Assembly (NCBI RefSeq): GCF_009223885.1 | Contig: NZ_CP045144.1 | Span: 992,001-1,056,000 of the forward strand | Origin: Ancylobacter sp. TS-1 | GTDB taxonomy: Bacteria; Pseudomonadota; Alphaproteobacteria; Rhizobiales; Xanthobacteraceae | Direction of reading: 5' to 3' | Length of the DNA stretch: 64,000 bases | Shown here: positions 12,766-22,345 of the stretch, piece after piece | Layout: every line of letters begins with the position of its first letter | Numbering within the stretch: position 1 is the first letter of the stretch | Made by a program: the position numbers and the translations under genes | The notes under the pieces: model-generated | The model's database searches: none | What the model was told of the DNA's origin: nothing | Seen by the model: only the letters and a program-made list of their open reading frames with translations

Positions 12766-13965
12766 TCAGCGGTCCACTTCTCCGAACACGATGTCCAGCG
12801 ACCCGAGGATCGCCGAGACGTCCGCGAGCATGTAGCCGCGGCAGAGGAAATCCATCGCCTGAAGATGCGCAAAGCCGGGTGCGCGGATCTTGCAGCGATA
12901 GGGCTTGTTGGTGCCGTCGGCGACGAGATAGACGCCGAACTCGCCCTTGGGCGCCTCGACCGCGGCGTAGACATCGCCGGCGGGGACGTGGAAGCCCTCG
13001 GTGTAGAGCTTGAAGTGATGGATCAGCGATTCCATCGAGCGCTTCATCTCGCCACGCTTGGGCGGGACGATCTTGTTGTCGACCGCCGAGACCGGGCCGG
13101 TCTCCTTCAGCAGGCGCTCGCAACACTGGCGCATGATGTAGGCCGACTGCCGCATCTCTTCCATGCGGATGCAGTAGCGGTCGTAATTGTCGCAGTTCTT
13201 GCCGATCGGGATCGAGAAATCGAGCTCGTCATAGCACTCGTAGGGCTGCGAGCGGCGCAGGTCCCACTTGGCGCCCGAGCCGCGCACCATCACGCCGGAG
13301 AAGCCCCACGCCCACGCGTCCTCCAGCGACACGATGCCGATATCGACATTGCGCTGCTTGAAGATGCGGTTGTCGGTGAGCAGCCTTTCAAGGTCGTCCA
13401 TGAAGGCCGGGAAGGTGTGCGTCCAGGCGAGGATGTCCTCGACGAGCTGGCGCGGCAGGTCCTGATGGACGCCGCCGGGCCGGAAATAGGCCGCATGCAT
13501 GCGCGAGCCGGAGGCGCGCTCATAGAACACCATGAGCTTCTCGCGCTCCTCGAAGCCCCACAGCGGCGGGGTGAGCGCGCCGACGTCGAGCGCCTGCGTC
13601 GTCACGTTCAGCATGTGGGAGAGGATGCGGCCGATCTCGGAATAGAGCACGCGCACGAGCTGGCCGCGCCTGGGCACCTCGATCTCCAGCAGCCGTTCCA
13701 CCGCGAGGCAGAAGGCGTGCTCCTGGTTCATCGGCGCGACATAGTCGAGCCGGTCGAAATAGGGCACGGCCTGAAGATAGGTCTTGGCCTCGATCAGCTT
13801 CTCGGTGCCGCGATGGAGCAGGCCGATATGCGGGTCGACGCGCTCGACGATCTCGCCGTCGAGTTCGAGGATGAGGCGCAGCACGCCGTGCGCAGCCGGA
13901 TGCTGCGGACCGAAATTGATCTGGAAGTTGCGGACGTTGGGGTCGATCTTGCCGGGTGCGTTCAT
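12766..13965 (-). CDS. nuoD: NADH-quinone oxidoreductase subunit D
   Basis: 49-kDa-type subunit that forms, with NuoB and NuoH, the quinone reduction site. 399 residues from ATG 13965. The signature [16 protein letters not shown] is at residues 17-32, and the conserved [14 protein letters not shown] and [16 protein letters not shown] follow. The C-terminus ends in the conserved DIVFGEVDR. NuoC and NuoD are separate genes here, unlike the fused nuoCD of E. coli. Confidence 0.97.
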   Translation of the reverse strand: MNAPGKIDPNVRNFQINFGPQHPAAHGVLRLILELDGEIVERVDPHIGLLHRGTEKLIEAKTYLQAVPYFDRLDYVAPMNQEHAFCLAVERLLEIEVPRRGQLVRVLYSEIGRILSHMLNVTTQALDVGALTPPLWGFEEREKLMVFYERASGSRMHAAYFRPGGVHQDLPRQLVEDILAWTHTFPAFMDDLERLLTDNRIFKQRNVDIGIVSLEDAWAWGFSGVMVRGSGAKWDLRRSQPYECYDELDFSIPIGKNCDNYDRYCIRMEEMRQSAYIMRQCCERLLKETGPVSAVDNKIVPPKRGEMKRSMESLIHHFKLYTEGFHVPAGDVYAAVEAPKGEFGVYLVADGTNKPYRCKIRAPGFAHLQAMDFLCRGYMLADVSAILGSLDIVFGEVDR

Positions 13966-13980
13966 CGCTCGGACCTCGCC

Positions 13981-14595
13981 TCAGCCCGCCTTCGGGGCGG
14001 TTGCCTTCTCGTCGCCCGGGAGCACGTATTCGGGCCCCTCCCACGGCGACAGGAAGTCGAAGTTGCGGAACTCCTGGGCGAGCTTCACCGGCTCGTAGAC
14101 CACGCGCTTGCGCTCGTCGTCATAGCGCACCTCGACGAAGCCGGTAGTCGGGAAGTCCTTGCGCAGCGGATAGCCGTCGAAGCCGTAATCGGTGAGGATC
14201 CGGCGCAGCTCGGGATGGCCCGAGAACAGGATGCCGTACATGTCGAACGCCTCGCGCTCGAACCAGAAGGCGCCCGGGAACACCGCCGTGGCGGAGGCGA
14301 CCGGGGTCGTCTCGTCGGTGGCGACCTTGATGCGCACGCGGGCATTCAAGGTGGGCGACATCAGGTGGTAGACCACGTCGAAACGCTTGTCGCGCTTGGG
14401 GTAGTCCACGCCGCACACGTCGATGAAGCTGACGAAGCGGCTGGACGGGTCGTCGCGCAGGAAGGTGAGCACGCGGATCACCTGCGCGGCGTCAGCGACC
14501 AGCGTCAGCTCGCCATGTGCGAACACGACCTCCTCGATCGCGCCGGGGAGGGCTTCCTGCACATGCGCGCCCAGCTCTTTCAGCGTCTCGTCCAT
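13981..14595 (-). CDS. nuoC: NADH-quinone oxidoreductase subunit C
   Basis: 30-kDa-type peripheral subunit of complex I. 204 residues from ATG 14595 ([18 protein letters not shown]). The family signature around [20 protein letters not shown] (residues about 112-131) and the following [19 protein letters not shown] are intact. The open frame extends to 15000, but that part overlaps nuoB and is not NuoC-like. It ends 15 bases before nuoD. Confidence 0.96.
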   Translation of the reverse strand: MDETLKELGAHVQEALPGAIEEVVFAHGELTLVADAAQVIRVLTFLRDDPSSRFVSFIDVCGVDYPKRDKRFDVVYHLMSPTLNARVRIKVATDETTPVASATAVFPGAFWFEREAFDMYGILFSGHPELRRILTDYGFDGYPLRKDFPTTGFVEVRYDDERKRVVYEPVKLAQEFRNFDFLSPWEGPEYVLPGDEKATAPKAG

Positions 14596-14609
14596 TTCGC
14601 CTCGAACCC

Positions 14610-15188
14610 TCAGCGCTCGATCGTTCCGGTGCGGCGGATCTTCTTCTGCAGCAGCAGCACGCCGTACAGCAGCGCCTCCGCCGTCGGAGGACAGCCGGGA
14701 ATGTAGATGTCCACCGGCACGATGCGGTCGCAGCCGCGCACGACGGAATAGGAATAGTGGTAGTAGCCGCCGCCATTGGCGCAGCTGCCCATCGAGATGA
14801 CGTAGCGCGGCTCCGGCATCTGGTCGTAGACCTTGCGCAGCGCCGGGGCCATCTTGTTGGTCAGCGTGCCGGCCACGATCATCACGTCGGACTGGCGCGG
14901 AGACGCGCGGGGAGCGAAGCCGAACCTCTCCACGTCGTAGCGCGGCATCGAGGTCTGCATCATCTCGACCGCGCAGCAGGCGAGACCGAAGGTCATCCAC
15001 ATCAGCGAGCCGGTGCGCGCCCAGTTGATGAGCTCGTCCGTCGCGGTGACCAGGAAGCCCTTGTCGGCCAGCTCCGCATTGATCTCGACGAAGAACGGAT
15101 CGGTCGCGCCGACCGGCCTGCCCGTGTTGGGGTCGATGATTCCCCTGGCCGCCGGGGCGACGAGAGGGCTATTCGCGCTCAATCCCAT
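14610..15188 (-). CDS. nuoB: NADH-quinone oxidoreductase subunit B
   Basis: PSST-type subunit carrying the terminal [4Fe-4S] cluster N2, the direct electron donor to quinone. 192 residues from ATG 15188 ([16 protein letters not shown]). Cluster ligands are visible as [26 protein letters not shown] and [14 protein letters not shown]. This start overlaps the end of nuoA by 10 bases; a GTG-type start seven codons upstream is less likely. Long family-specific N-termini of this kind are normal in alphaproteobacteria. Confidence 0.96.
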   Translation of the reverse strand: MGLSANSPLVAPAARGIIDPNTGRPVGATDPFFVEINAELADKGFLVTATDELINWARTGSLMWMTFGLACCAVEMMQTSMPRYDVERFGFAPRASPRQSDVMIVAGTLTNKMAPALRKVYDQMPEPRYVISMGSCANGGGYYHYSYSVVRGCDRIVPVDIYIPGCPPTAEALLYGVLLLQKKIRRTGTIER

Positions 15189-15544
15189 TCGAGCGCTCCC
15201 TTCTTCCACTCGTAAACGAAACCGACGGTCAGCACGCCGAGGAACACCATCATCGACCAGAAGCCGAAGCCGCCCAGCTCCCGGAACGTAATCGCCCAGG
15301 GAAACAGGAATGCGACTTCAAGGTCGAAAATGATGAAGAGGATGGAGACCAGATAGAACCGGACGTCGAACTTCATGCGCGCGTCGTCGAACGCATTGAA
15401 GCCGCATTCATAGGCCGACATCTTCTCCGGATCGGGCCGGCTGAAGGCGACCAAGAACGGCGCGACGAGAAGCGCGAGACCGATGACCGCCGAAACGCCG
15501 ATGAAGATGACGACGGGCAGATAATCCTGCAGCAGGCTGCTCAT
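15179..15544 (-). CDS. nuoA: NADH-quinone oxidoreductase subunit A
   Basis: First gene of the nuo operon, encoding a three-helix inner-membrane subunit. 121 residues from ATG 15544. The first helix ([20 protein letters not shown]), the conserved loop [20 protein letters not shown] and [15 protein letters not shown] match NuoA/ND3. A GGGAGGA ribosome site sits about 9 bases before the ATG, supporting this start. The operon promoter should lie in the 430 bases upstream. Confidence 0.96.
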   Translation of the reverse strand: MSSLLQDYLPVVIFIGVSAVIGLALLVAPFLVAFSRPDPEKMSAYECGFNAFDDARMKFDVRFYLVSILFIIFDLEVAFLFPWAITFRELGGFGFWSMMVFLGVLTVGFVYEWKKGALEWD

Positions 15545-15976
15545 GGATGGGATCCTCCCGTGCCAGCATACGTCATCGATGGTGCTATCGCAGTTGCGAA
15601 ATATTCAAAGCACGCGGCAGGCTTATCGCACCGTTCTGACCGAGGCAAGGGCATCCGGGGCCAATCGCGTCGGTCTGGTATACAGAATTCACAGCTTGCA
15701 GGCGAGCATTGCGCCGCCGAGGGCATCTCGCTGTCAACGCGTGTAGATTCTAGGCAATCAACAGAACGCGTCGCTTAAAACTGGCGCCCCGCGCGTCACC
15801 GCGCCCGGGCAAACCGGCACGCCGCGCGCGGCGGCACCGGCACCCCGCTCGGGCGCGTCACCGCGCCGCGCTCCCGCAGGCGATGCCCGTCGGCGGCCGG
15901 GAGCCGCCCGGCCGCTCAGCGGACATTTCAGCCGAGGGCCCGCCGGCGGCGCGAATCTCCCGCCGGCGGGCGTATC
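15545..15976. other. Intergenic region upstream of nuoA
   Basis: About 430 bases without a supported gene between nuoA and the AGCS symporter, both on the minus strand. The half next to nuoA (15545-15780) is less GC-rich than the genes and is the only place for the nuo operon promoter. I could not choose a convincing -35/-10 pair. The half next to the symporter is extremely GC-rich and contains a perfect 12-bp inverted repeat, 15938-15949 with 15960-15971, six bases from the symporter stop. Confidence 0.6.
15938..15971 (-). terminator. Hairpin after the AGCS symporter gene
   Basis: Perfect 12-bp GC-only inverted repeat (arm GCCCGCCGGCGG, 10-base loop) located just beyond the symporter stop in its direction of transcription. 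No T-run follows, so it is a possible Rho-assisted or structural transcript end and not a classic intrinsic terminator. Confidence 0.35.
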
Positions 15977-17395
15977 TCAGGGCCGGCTCCAGATGTCGGG
16001 GTCGATCTGCCCGGCGAGGTCCGGCATCGAACTCGCGGTGAAGCGCGGCTTCTTGCCGGCCCGACGCTGCTCGAGATAGTCGCGGGTGAGCCGCGCCACG
16101 AGGCCGGAGAGCAGGACGATGGCGATCAGGTTCACCGTCGCCATCAGGCCCATGGAGGCGTCGGCGGCGTTGAAGACGGTCGCGACCGATTCATAGGCGC
16201 CCCAGACCACCATCGCGAGCACCGCCAGCCGCAGCACCGCCCGGCCGGAGCGGCCGCCGACGCCGAGATAGACCAGCGCGTTCTCGGCATAGGAGTAGTT
16301 GCCGATGATCGAGGTGAAGGCGAAGAAGAAGATCGCCACCGCCACGAAATAGGGCCCGACCCAGCCGATGTGATGGCTCATCGCCGCCTGGGTAAGCTGC
16401 GTGCCCGTCAGGCCCGAGCCCGGCACCAGCGCACCCGACAGCAGGATCAGCAGCGCCGTCGCCGTGCAGATCAGGATGGTGTCGATGAACACGCCCAGCG
16501 ACTGCACGAAGCCCTGGCTGACCGGGTGATGCGGATCGGGCGTGGCGACGGCGGCGATGTTCGGCGCCGAACCCATCCCGGCCTCGTTCGAGAACAGGCC
16601 GCGCTTGACGCCGTTCAGCATGGCCGCCGCCACCGATCCGGCGACGCCGCCGGCTGCCGAGCCGAATCCGAACGCGCTCTCGAAGATGAGCCCGAAGACG
16701 GCGGGAACCTCGCTGAGGTTCATGAACACCGCGAACAGCGCGACGCCGAGATAGCCCACCGCCATGAACGGCACCACGATCTCCGCCACGCGGGCGATGG
16801 TGGCGATGCCGCCGAAGATGATCACGCCGGTCATTGCCGCCAGGATCATGCCGCTGGTGAGCTTCGGCATGCCGAACGCCCCCTCCATCGCGTCGGCGAT
16901 CGAATTGGCCTGCACCGCGTTGAAGACGAGGCCGAAGGACAGGATGAGGCAGACCGAGAACACCGCCCCCGCCCACGGCGCCTTCAGCCCCCGGGCGATG
17001 TAGAAGGCCGGGCCGCCACGATAGTGCCCCTCCTCGTCCTTGATCTTGTAGAGCTGCGCCAGCGTGCTCTCGGCGAAGGCGGTGGCCATGCCGAGCCCGG
17101 CGACGATCCACATCCAGAAGATCGCCCCGGGACCGCCGAGATAGAGCGCCACCGCGACGCCGGCGATGTTGCCCGTGCCCACGCGCGAGGCGAGGCTGGT
17201 GCAGAGCGCCTGGAACGGCGTGATGCCGGCGTGGTCGCTCTCGGACGCCCCCATCACCGAACGGATCATCTCAGGAAAGTGGATGATCTGGACCAGCCTG
17301 AGCCGCACCGTGAAATAGATGCCCACGGCGAGCAGGCCGTAGATCAGCACATAGCCCCAGAAGATCGTGTTCAGGAAATCAATGATCGTGTCCAT
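15977..17395 (-). CDS. Sodium:alanine/glycine symporter (AGCS family)
   Basis: Inner-membrane symporter of the alanine-or-glycine:cation family, predicted to import small neutral amino acids with Na+. 472 residues from ATG 17395 (MDTIIDFLNTIFWGYVLI), a typical length. The family motifs GTGNIAGVAVALYLGGPGA near residue 80 and KRGLFSNEAGMGSAPNIAAV near residue 280 are clear. The open frame reaches 17779 upstream but crosses the tRNA-Asp gene, so the short start is right. Monocistronic by context. Exact substrate cannot be read from the sequence. Confidence 0.92.
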   Translation of the reverse strand: MDTIIDFLNTIFWGYVLIYGLLAVGIYFTVRLRLVQIIHFPEMIRSVMGASESDHAGITPFQALCTSLASRVGTGNIAGVAVALYLGGPGAIFWMWIVAGLGMATAFAESTLAQLYKIKDEEGHYRGGPAFYIARGLKAPWAGAVFSVCLILSFGLVFNAVQANSIADAMEGAFGMPKLTSGMILAAMTGVIIFGGIATIARVAEIVVPFMAVGYLGVALFAVFMNLSEVPAVFGLIFESAFGFGSAAGGVAGSVAAAMLNGVKRGLFSNEAGMGSAPNIAAVATPDPHHPVSQGFVQSLGVFIDTILICTATALLILLSGALVPGSGLTGTQLTQAAMSHHIGWVGPYFVAVAIFFFAFTSIIGNYSYAENALVYLGVGGRSGRAVLRLAVLAMVVWGAYESVATVFNAADASMGLMATVNLIAIVLLSGLVARLTRDYLEQRRAGKKPRFTASSMPDLAGQIDPDIWSRP

Positions 17396-17636
17396 GACTG
17401 CCCCCTCGCCGGTAACCCCACGCCGATGATAGGGGGCGAAATGCCGGCGGCGCGACTGTGTCAGGCCAATGACGCACAGGCATTTCGCGTCATGAAGGGC
17501 AAAAAAGGTGCAAACCCTGCCCTGCCCTCCCCACGCCGGCCTCGAGCCTGCTGAGCGGCGCCCGTCGACGTGGCGGCACGCGGACATGCCGACAGGCGAT
17601 GCGGTGGTCTGGCGGGGATGAGGTAGGGGAATTGAA

Positions 17637-17713
<77 letters not shown>

Positions 17714-17750
17714 AACGACGGGCCGTTGGGCCGCGCGTCGAGTGCGGCGG

Positions 17751-17779
17751 GTGTTAAGGCAGCCCCCGCCGGGTGTCAA
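17751..17779 (-). promoter_or_regulatory. Sigma70-type promoter of tRNA-Asp
   Basis: On the minus strand a perfect -35 TTGACA (17779-17774), a 17-base spacer and a -10 TAACAC (17756-17751). Transcription would begin near 17744, leaving a leader of about 30 bases before the tRNA. Confidence 0.68.
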
Positions 17780-17809
17780 GCGTGTCCACCCGGCTTCCCA
17801 CGATTAGTA

Positions 17810-18919
17810 TCAGCCGGGCAGTTGCGGACGCCGCCGCGCGAGCATGCCGTCGACGAGCGCCATGGCCGCGATCAGCAGCGGCACCGAGAGGAATGTGCCG
17901 GCCGGGCCCCACAGCCAGGTCCACAGCGCCATGGAGAGGAATACCGCGAACGGATTGAGCGACACGCGCCGGCCGACGATCAGCGGCGAGAGGAACTGCC
18001 CCTCTATGCTGGTGATGACGAGGAAGGCGACCGCCGGCAGCAGCGCCTGCACCAATCCGGGGAAGGTCACGATTCCCGCCAGGGCAAGAATCACCGTCAT
18101 CACCGCCGGGCCGACATAGGGAATGTAGTTGAGCACGCAGGCCAGCACCGCCCACAGGAGCGGATTCGGCAGGCCGAGCGCCCAGGTCATCGCGCCCGTG
18201 GCGACGCCGAGGCCGATATTGATGAAGGTCGCGGTGACGAGATAGGCGCCCAGCCGCCCCTCGATCTCGCGGAACACCCGCAGCGTGGCGAGCCGGGTCG
18301 TGCGGGGTGTCATGACCTTCACCACCCGGCGCTTGATCTGCACGCGCCCGGCCAGGAAGAACAGCAGCGAGCCGAGGAACAGGATGAACTCGCCGATCAG
18401 CGGCGTCACCAGCGTGACCACGCTCTCCAGCATCTGCGAATCGGCCACCTCCACCACCATCGGCGGCTCGGCGACGCGGCCGATGGACTGGATCGAACCG
18501 ACGAAGGAGGAGATGGTCTGAAGACCCGGCTTCAGCGCGGCGAAGCGATCCTGAAGGATGCCGCCGATTTCCGGTCCGCGCGCGATCCAGTCGGCGAGCG
18601 GGCCGGCCAGCGCCAGCGCCGTGCCGTAGAGAAGGCCGATCATCGCCGCCACGATGAACGTCGCGCCGAGTGCGGTCGGAATGCCCCGGCGCGACATGCC
18701 CTCGATCGCCGGGCCGATGACGCTGCCGATGATCACCGCCGCGACGATCGGGATCAGCACCGCCCGCGCCACCACCAGGGCGGCGGCGAGAATGACGACG
18801 CAGGCGGCGATGACCGCGACCTGCGTGACCCGTCGCCACAGGCGCTCATTGCGGCCCTCCACCGGGCCGAGAGGCGGAGCGCCGCCTGCCGCGTCCCTGA
18901 CGCTCCGCACCATGTTCAT
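17810..18919 (-). CDS. AI-2E family transporter (PerM-like permease)
   Basis: Inner-membrane protein of the AI-2E/PerM exporter superfamily, whose members move varied small solutes; the name does not prove AI-2 transport. 369 residues from ATG 18919 (a second ATG is two codons in). It has two N-terminal hydrophobic helices, a long soluble stretch and then the conserved multi-helix C-terminal half. The family segment LLWAVLACVLNYIPYVGPAV near residue 250 and the EGQFLSPLIVGRRVSLNP motif near residue 305 are intact. Divergent from kdsD. Confidence 0.88.
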   Translation of the reverse strand: MNMVRSVRDAAGGAPPLGPVEGRNERLWRRVTQVAVIAACVVILAAALVVARAVLIPIVAAVIIGSVIGPAIEGMSRRGIPTALGATFIVAAMIGLLYGTALALAGPLADWIARGPEIGGILQDRFAALKPGLQTISSFVGSIQSIGRVAEPPMVVEVADSQMLESVVTLVTPLIGEFILFLGSLLFFLAGRVQIKRRVVKVMTPRTTRLATLRVFREIEGRLGAYLVTATFINIGLGVATGAMTWALGLPNPLLWAVLACVLNYIPYVGPAVMTVILALAGIVTFPGLVQALLPAVAFLVITSIEGQFLSPLIVGRRVSLNPFAVFLSMALWTWLWGPAGTFLSVPLLIAAMALVDGMLARRRPQLPG

Positions 18920-19132
18920 TCACCACCCCCGACGGACCGCGCCATGCGCCGCCGGTCACAACGTGGCCGGGCGGTGTTCGGTTCCCGCCGCGGCGTTCGC
19001 GCACGCCTCGCCCGCGCCTCGCCCGCCCCTCTCCATTGCATCCCGGACGATTGGCGCTTATTGACCGGCGGGCGTGGCCCTGACGGGCGCACCGGGGCGT
19101 TCGCGCCGGCCGGTCGCCGCAAGCAAGGGAGA

Positions 19133-20155
19133 ATGGCCTTGGGCGTGGCCCAGTCGCAGAACATTTCCGTCACCGACGCGCCCCGCCGGGACGAGGCGCT
19201 GCGCGAGAGCGTGCGCCGCACCCTCGTCATCGAGGCCAAGGGCCTCGCCGCCCTCAGCGCATCGGTCGAGGGCGAGCTGGGTGATGCCATCGAGCGCGCG
19301 ACCGGCCTCATCGAAGGGGCGCGCGGGCGCGTCATCGTCACCGGCATGGGCAAGAGCGGCCATATCGGCCGCAAGCTCGCCGCCACCCTCGCCTCCACCG
19401 GCACCCCGGCCCTGTTCCTGCACGCCGCCGAGGCGAGCCATGGCGATCTCGGCATGGTAACGCCGGACGACGTGCTGCTCGCCATCTCCTGGTCCGGCGA
19501 GACCGCCGAGCTTGGCGACGTGGTGCATTATGCCCGCCGCTTCGCCGTGCCGCTGCTCGCCATCACCTCCAATGCCGACAGCACGCTGGGCCGCGCCGCC
19601 GACGTCGCGCTGGTGCTGCCGCGCGTCGAGGAGGCCTGCCCCAACGGTCTCGCCCCCACCACCTCCACCCTGATGCAGCTCGCCCTCGGCGACGCGCTGG
19701 CGGTGGCGCTGCTGGAGCGGCGCGGCTTCTCGGCCTCGGATTTCCGCATTTTCCATCCCGGCGGCAAGCTCGGGGCGCGGCTGCTCAAGGTCGCCGACCT
19801 CATGCACCAGGACACCGAGATGCCGTTGGTGCAGATCGGCACGCCGATGAGCGAGGTGCTGATCGAGATCACCGGCAAGCGATTCGGCTGCTGCGGCGTC
19901 GTCGACGACGCGGGCCGGCTCGCCGGCATCGTCACCGATGGCGACCTGCGCCGGCACATGGGCGGCGATCTGCTCGCCCTGCCGGTCGAGGACGTCATGA
20001 CGCGCGCCCCGCTCGTCGTGCGTCCGGCCGACCTCGCCAGCGCCGCTCTGGGGCTGATGAACCGCCGGCCGGTAACGGTCGTCTTCGCGGTCGCCGAGGA
20101 CGCGCCGGTCGGCATCCTCCATATCCACGACATCCTGCGCGCCGGCGTGCTCTGA
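19133..20155 (+). CDS. kdsD: Arabinose-5-phosphate isomerase (KdsD/KpsF)
   Basis: Converts ribulose-5-phosphate to arabinose-5-phosphate, the first step toward KDO of lipopolysaccharide; cytoplasmic. 340 residues from ATG 19133, preceded by an AAGGGAG ribosome site. An N-terminal SIS sugar-isomerase domain ([20 protein letters not shown] near residue 65, [10 protein letters not shown]) is followed by two CBS domains (residues about 210-340, [20 protein letters not shown]). The order SIS-CBS-CBS and length match the family. It lies 28 bases before kdsA, so two consecutive pathway genes form an operon. Confidence 0.94.
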   Translation: MALGVAQSQNISVTDAPRRDEALRESVRRTLVIEAKGLAALSASVEGELGDAIERATGLIEGARGRVIVTGMGKSGHIGRKLAATLASTGTPALFLHAAEASHGDLGMVTPDDVLLAISWSGETAELGDVVHYARRFAVPLLAITSNADSTLGRAADVALVLPRVEEACPNGLAPTTSTLMQLALGDALAVALLERRGFSASDFRIFHPGGKLGARLLKVADLMHQDTEMPLVQIGTPMSEVLIEITGKRFGCCGVVDDAGRLAGIVTDGDLRRHMGGDLLALPVEDVMTRAPLVVRPADLASAALGLMNRRPVTVVFAVAEDAPVGILHIHDILRAGVL

Positions 20156-20183
20156 CGCCGCGCCCCTCCCGAGGAACGATCCC

Positions 20184-21032
20184 ATGAGCGGCGAGCGCGC
20201 CAATTCCGTTGTGTCCGTCGGCAATGTGCGCTTCGGCAACGACCTGCCGCTGGCGCTGATCGCCGGCCCCTGCCAGATGGAAAGCCGCGAGCACGCGCTC
20301 GAATGCGCCGCCGCGATCAAGGAGATCGCGGTCCGGCGCGGCATCGGCGTGGTGTTCAAGACATCCTTCGACAAGGCCAACCGTACCTCGATCAAGGGCG
20401 CGCGCGGCATGGGCATGGAAGCCGCCCTGCCCGTTTTCGCCGAGATCCGCGAGCGCTACGGCATGCCGGTACTGACCGACGTGCACGAGAACGACCAGTG
20501 CGCGCCCGTCGGCGAGGTGGTCGACATCCTCCAGATTCCCGCCTTCCTGTGCCGCCAGACCGACCTTCTGATCGCCGCTGCCGCCACCGGCCGGACGGTG
20601 AACGTCAAGAAGGGCCAGTTCCTGGCGCCGTGGGACATGAAGAACGTGGTGGCCAAGCTCACCGAGAGCGGCAACTCCAACGTGCTCGTCACCGAGCGCG
20701 GGGTCTCCTTCGGCTACAACACGCTGGTCACCGACATGCGGGCGCTGCCGATCATGGCGGAGACGACCGGCGCGCCGGTGATCTTCGACGCCACCCATTC
20801 GGTGCAGCAGCCGGGCGGGCAGGGCACCTCCTCCGGCGGCCAGCGCGAATTCGTGCCGGTGCTGGCGCGGGCGGCAGTGGCGGTCGGCGTCGCCGGCGTC
20901 TTCGTCGAGACCCATCCCGACCCGGACAAGGCCCCGTCGGACGGGCCGAACATGGTCCCGCTCAGCCAGTTCGAGGACCTGATCGCGCGGCTTCAGGCCT
21001 TCGACCGCGTCGCCAAGGGCACGTCGAACTGA
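20184..21032 (+). CDS. kdsA: 3-deoxy-8-phosphooctulonate synthase (KDO-8-phosphate synthase)
   Basis: Condenses arabinose-5-phosphate with phosphoenolpyruvate to KDO-8-phosphate for lipid A-core assembly. 282 residues from ATG 20184 with a GAGGAA ribosome site. Family landmarks are [34 protein letters not shown] and [20 protein letters not shown]. It uses the product of the upstream kdsD. Its 3' end faces the squalene-synthase-like gene only 21 bases away. Confidence 0.97.
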   Translation: MSGERANSVVSVGNVRFGNDLPLALIAGPCQMESREHALECAAAIKEIAVRRGIGVVFKTSFDKANRTSIKGARGMGMEAALPVFAEIRERYGMPVLTDVHENDQCAPVGEVVDILQIPAFLCRQTDLLIAAAATGRTVNVKKGQFLAPWDMKNVVAKLTESGNSNVLVTERGVSFGYNTLVTDMRALPIMAETTGAPVIFDATHSVQQPGGQGTSSGGQREFVPVLARAAVAVGVAGVFVETHPDPDKAPSDGPNMVPLSQFEDLIARLQAFDRVAKGTSN

Positions 21033-21046
21033 ACTGAACTGATCCG

Positions 21047-21063
21047 GGGCGGCCTAGCCGCCC
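21047..21063. terminator. Short hairpin shared by two convergent genes
   Basis: GGGCGGC (21047-21053) pairs perfectly with GCCGCCC (21057-21063) around a 3-base loop that is the reverse complement of the TAG stop of the minus-strand gene. It could stop transcripts from both sides, but only two T's follow on the plus strand. Confidence 0.35.
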
Positions 21064-21926
21064 TTCGCCGCCCGCCGCAGGGCCCCCGCCCCGCGCCAGA
21101 GCCGCCACAGGCGGCCGAGCGCGGAGGTCGCCGGCACGGAGCGGAACGGGTCGTGCGGCCGCTCCAGCGCCGCCAGATCGCCCGGAACCAGCATCAGGGG
21201 CAGGAAGGCCGGCAGTTCGGCCGGCGCGACGCCGGAGAGTGCCTCCAGCGCCGCCTCGTAATGGCGCCGCGCCAGCGCGCGCAGATCGCCGAGCGCGGCC
21301 GCCAGTGCCGGGCTCGTGCGCCCCGAGACGGCATCGTCCCGCGTCAGCCCATGCGCCTTCAGCACATCCAGCGGCACATAGCACTGGCCGCGCCGGGCAT
21401 GGATGGGAAAGCTGCGCAGCATGCCCGTCACCGCATAGGCGACGCCGGCATGGCCGGCCGCCTCGGCGGAAGCGGCCCCGGCGCTGCCTGAGAGAATCAA
21501 CGTCGCCAGCCGGATCAGGGCCGAGGACGTCTCCCCGGCATAGCCCTCAAGGTCGTTCACCGTCGGCATCGGGTCGTCGTAGAGATCGAAGATGCGCGCG
21601 TCGAGCAGCGCGAAGAAGGTCTCGCGCGGCAGGCGGTAGGTGTCGATCGCGTCGAGCAGGGCGCCGGCGACCGGGTTGGCGCGCACGTCGCCGCGCCCGT
21701 TGCCGATCAGCGCCTCGCTCCACCATTGCAGCCGCACCTCGCCCGCCATCGGGTTGGTGATGGCCTCGCGCACCCGCGACACCTCGATGTTGAAGGCGTG
21801 CAGGGCGAACAGCGCGCCGCGCCGGTCCGCCGGGGCGAACAGGTCGGCGATGTAGCGGTCGCGGTCGAGGTCGCGGACGAGAGCGGCGCAGTAGTCGGCC
21901 GCCGGCATCGGGCCGGAGGCGCTCAT
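21054..21926 (-). CDS. Squalene/phytoene synthase-like protein, NDUFAF6 homologue
   Basis: A 290-residue protein of the squalene/phytoene synthase fold. It shows the conserved segment ALHAFNIEVSRVREAITNP, then GEVRLQWWSEAL and YAGETSSALIRLA. The DDxxD-type prenyl-diphosphate motifs of true synthases are absent, as in the mitochondrial complex I assembly factor NDUFAF6. It overlaps the upstream NDUFAF3/Mth938-like gene by 4 bases (ATGA) and ends the yajC-secDF cluster. A role in complex I assembly is inference from homology; an isoprenoid synthase role is less likely. Confidence 0.82.
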   Translation of the reverse strand: MSASGPMPAADYCAALVRDLDRDRYIADLFAPADRRGALFALHAFNIEVSRVREAITNPMAGEVRLQWWSEALIGNGRGDVRANPVAGALLDAIDTYRLPRETFFALLDARIFDLYDDPMPTVNDLEGYAGETSSALIRLATLILSGSAGAASAEAAGHAGVAYAVTGMLRSFPIHARRGQCYVPLDVLKAHGLTRDDAVSGRTSPALAAALGDLRALARRHYEAALEALSGVAPAELPAFLPLMLVPGDLAALERPHDPFRSVPATSALGRLWRLWRGAGALRRAAKGG

Positions 21927-22300
21927 GGCAGCGCCAGCAAGGCGGCGGCGACGGCGCGCCCTTCCGCCAGCAGCACGTTGTAGGTGGAGGCCGCCGCGCG
22001 GGTCGGCATCGCATCGGCCGCGATGCCGGCGTCACGCAGCCGCCAGCGCAGCGCATCCGGAATCGGCCACGGGTCCAGCCCGGTGCCGATGATCAGCAGC
22101 TCGATGACGCCCGCCTGCGCGAGCACGGGCGCGAGCGCTGCCGCATCGATCTCGCCGGGCGCGCGCGGCGCCCAGGCGTGAATCCCGCTCGGCAAAGCGA
22201 GGACGGAGCCGTCCGAGGCCATGCCGGCGAAATGGAACGAGCCCCGGCCATAGCCGTCGATCGGCACCTGGTACGGCAGATGGGCGTCTGCTGTCGCCAT
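21923..22300 (-). CDS. Mth938/DUF498-domain protein, NDUFAF3 homologue
   Basis: A 125-residue soluble protein of the Mth938-like family (COG3737), to which the human complex I assembly factor NDUFAF3 belongs. Typical features are the N-terminal IDGYGRGSFHFAG, the central VIELLIIGTGLDP and the C-terminal MPTRAAASTYNVLLAEGRAV. Length matches bacterial members. It starts at ATG 22300, 45 bases after secF, and its stop overlaps the start of the NDUFAF6-like gene. The family is also associated with the Sec cluster, so a secretion-linked role is an alternative. Confidence 0.87.
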   Translation of the reverse strand: MATADAHLPYQVPIDGYGRGSFHFAGMASDGSVLALPSGIHAWAPRAPGEIDAAALAPVLAQAGVIELLIIGTGLDPWPIPDALRWRLRDAGIAADAMPTRAAASTYNVLLAEGRAVAAALLALP

Positions 22301-22345
22301 CGGCGTTCCCTCACCCGCTCTCGCTCTGTCCGGCGGCGCCTGCCG

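Noticed and set aside
15709..15737. TTGACA on the minus strand upstream of nuoA as a nuo promoter
   Set aside because: The hexamer is perfect, but at 16-18 bases downstream there is only GC-rich sequence (GCGCAA), so there is no credible -10 box.
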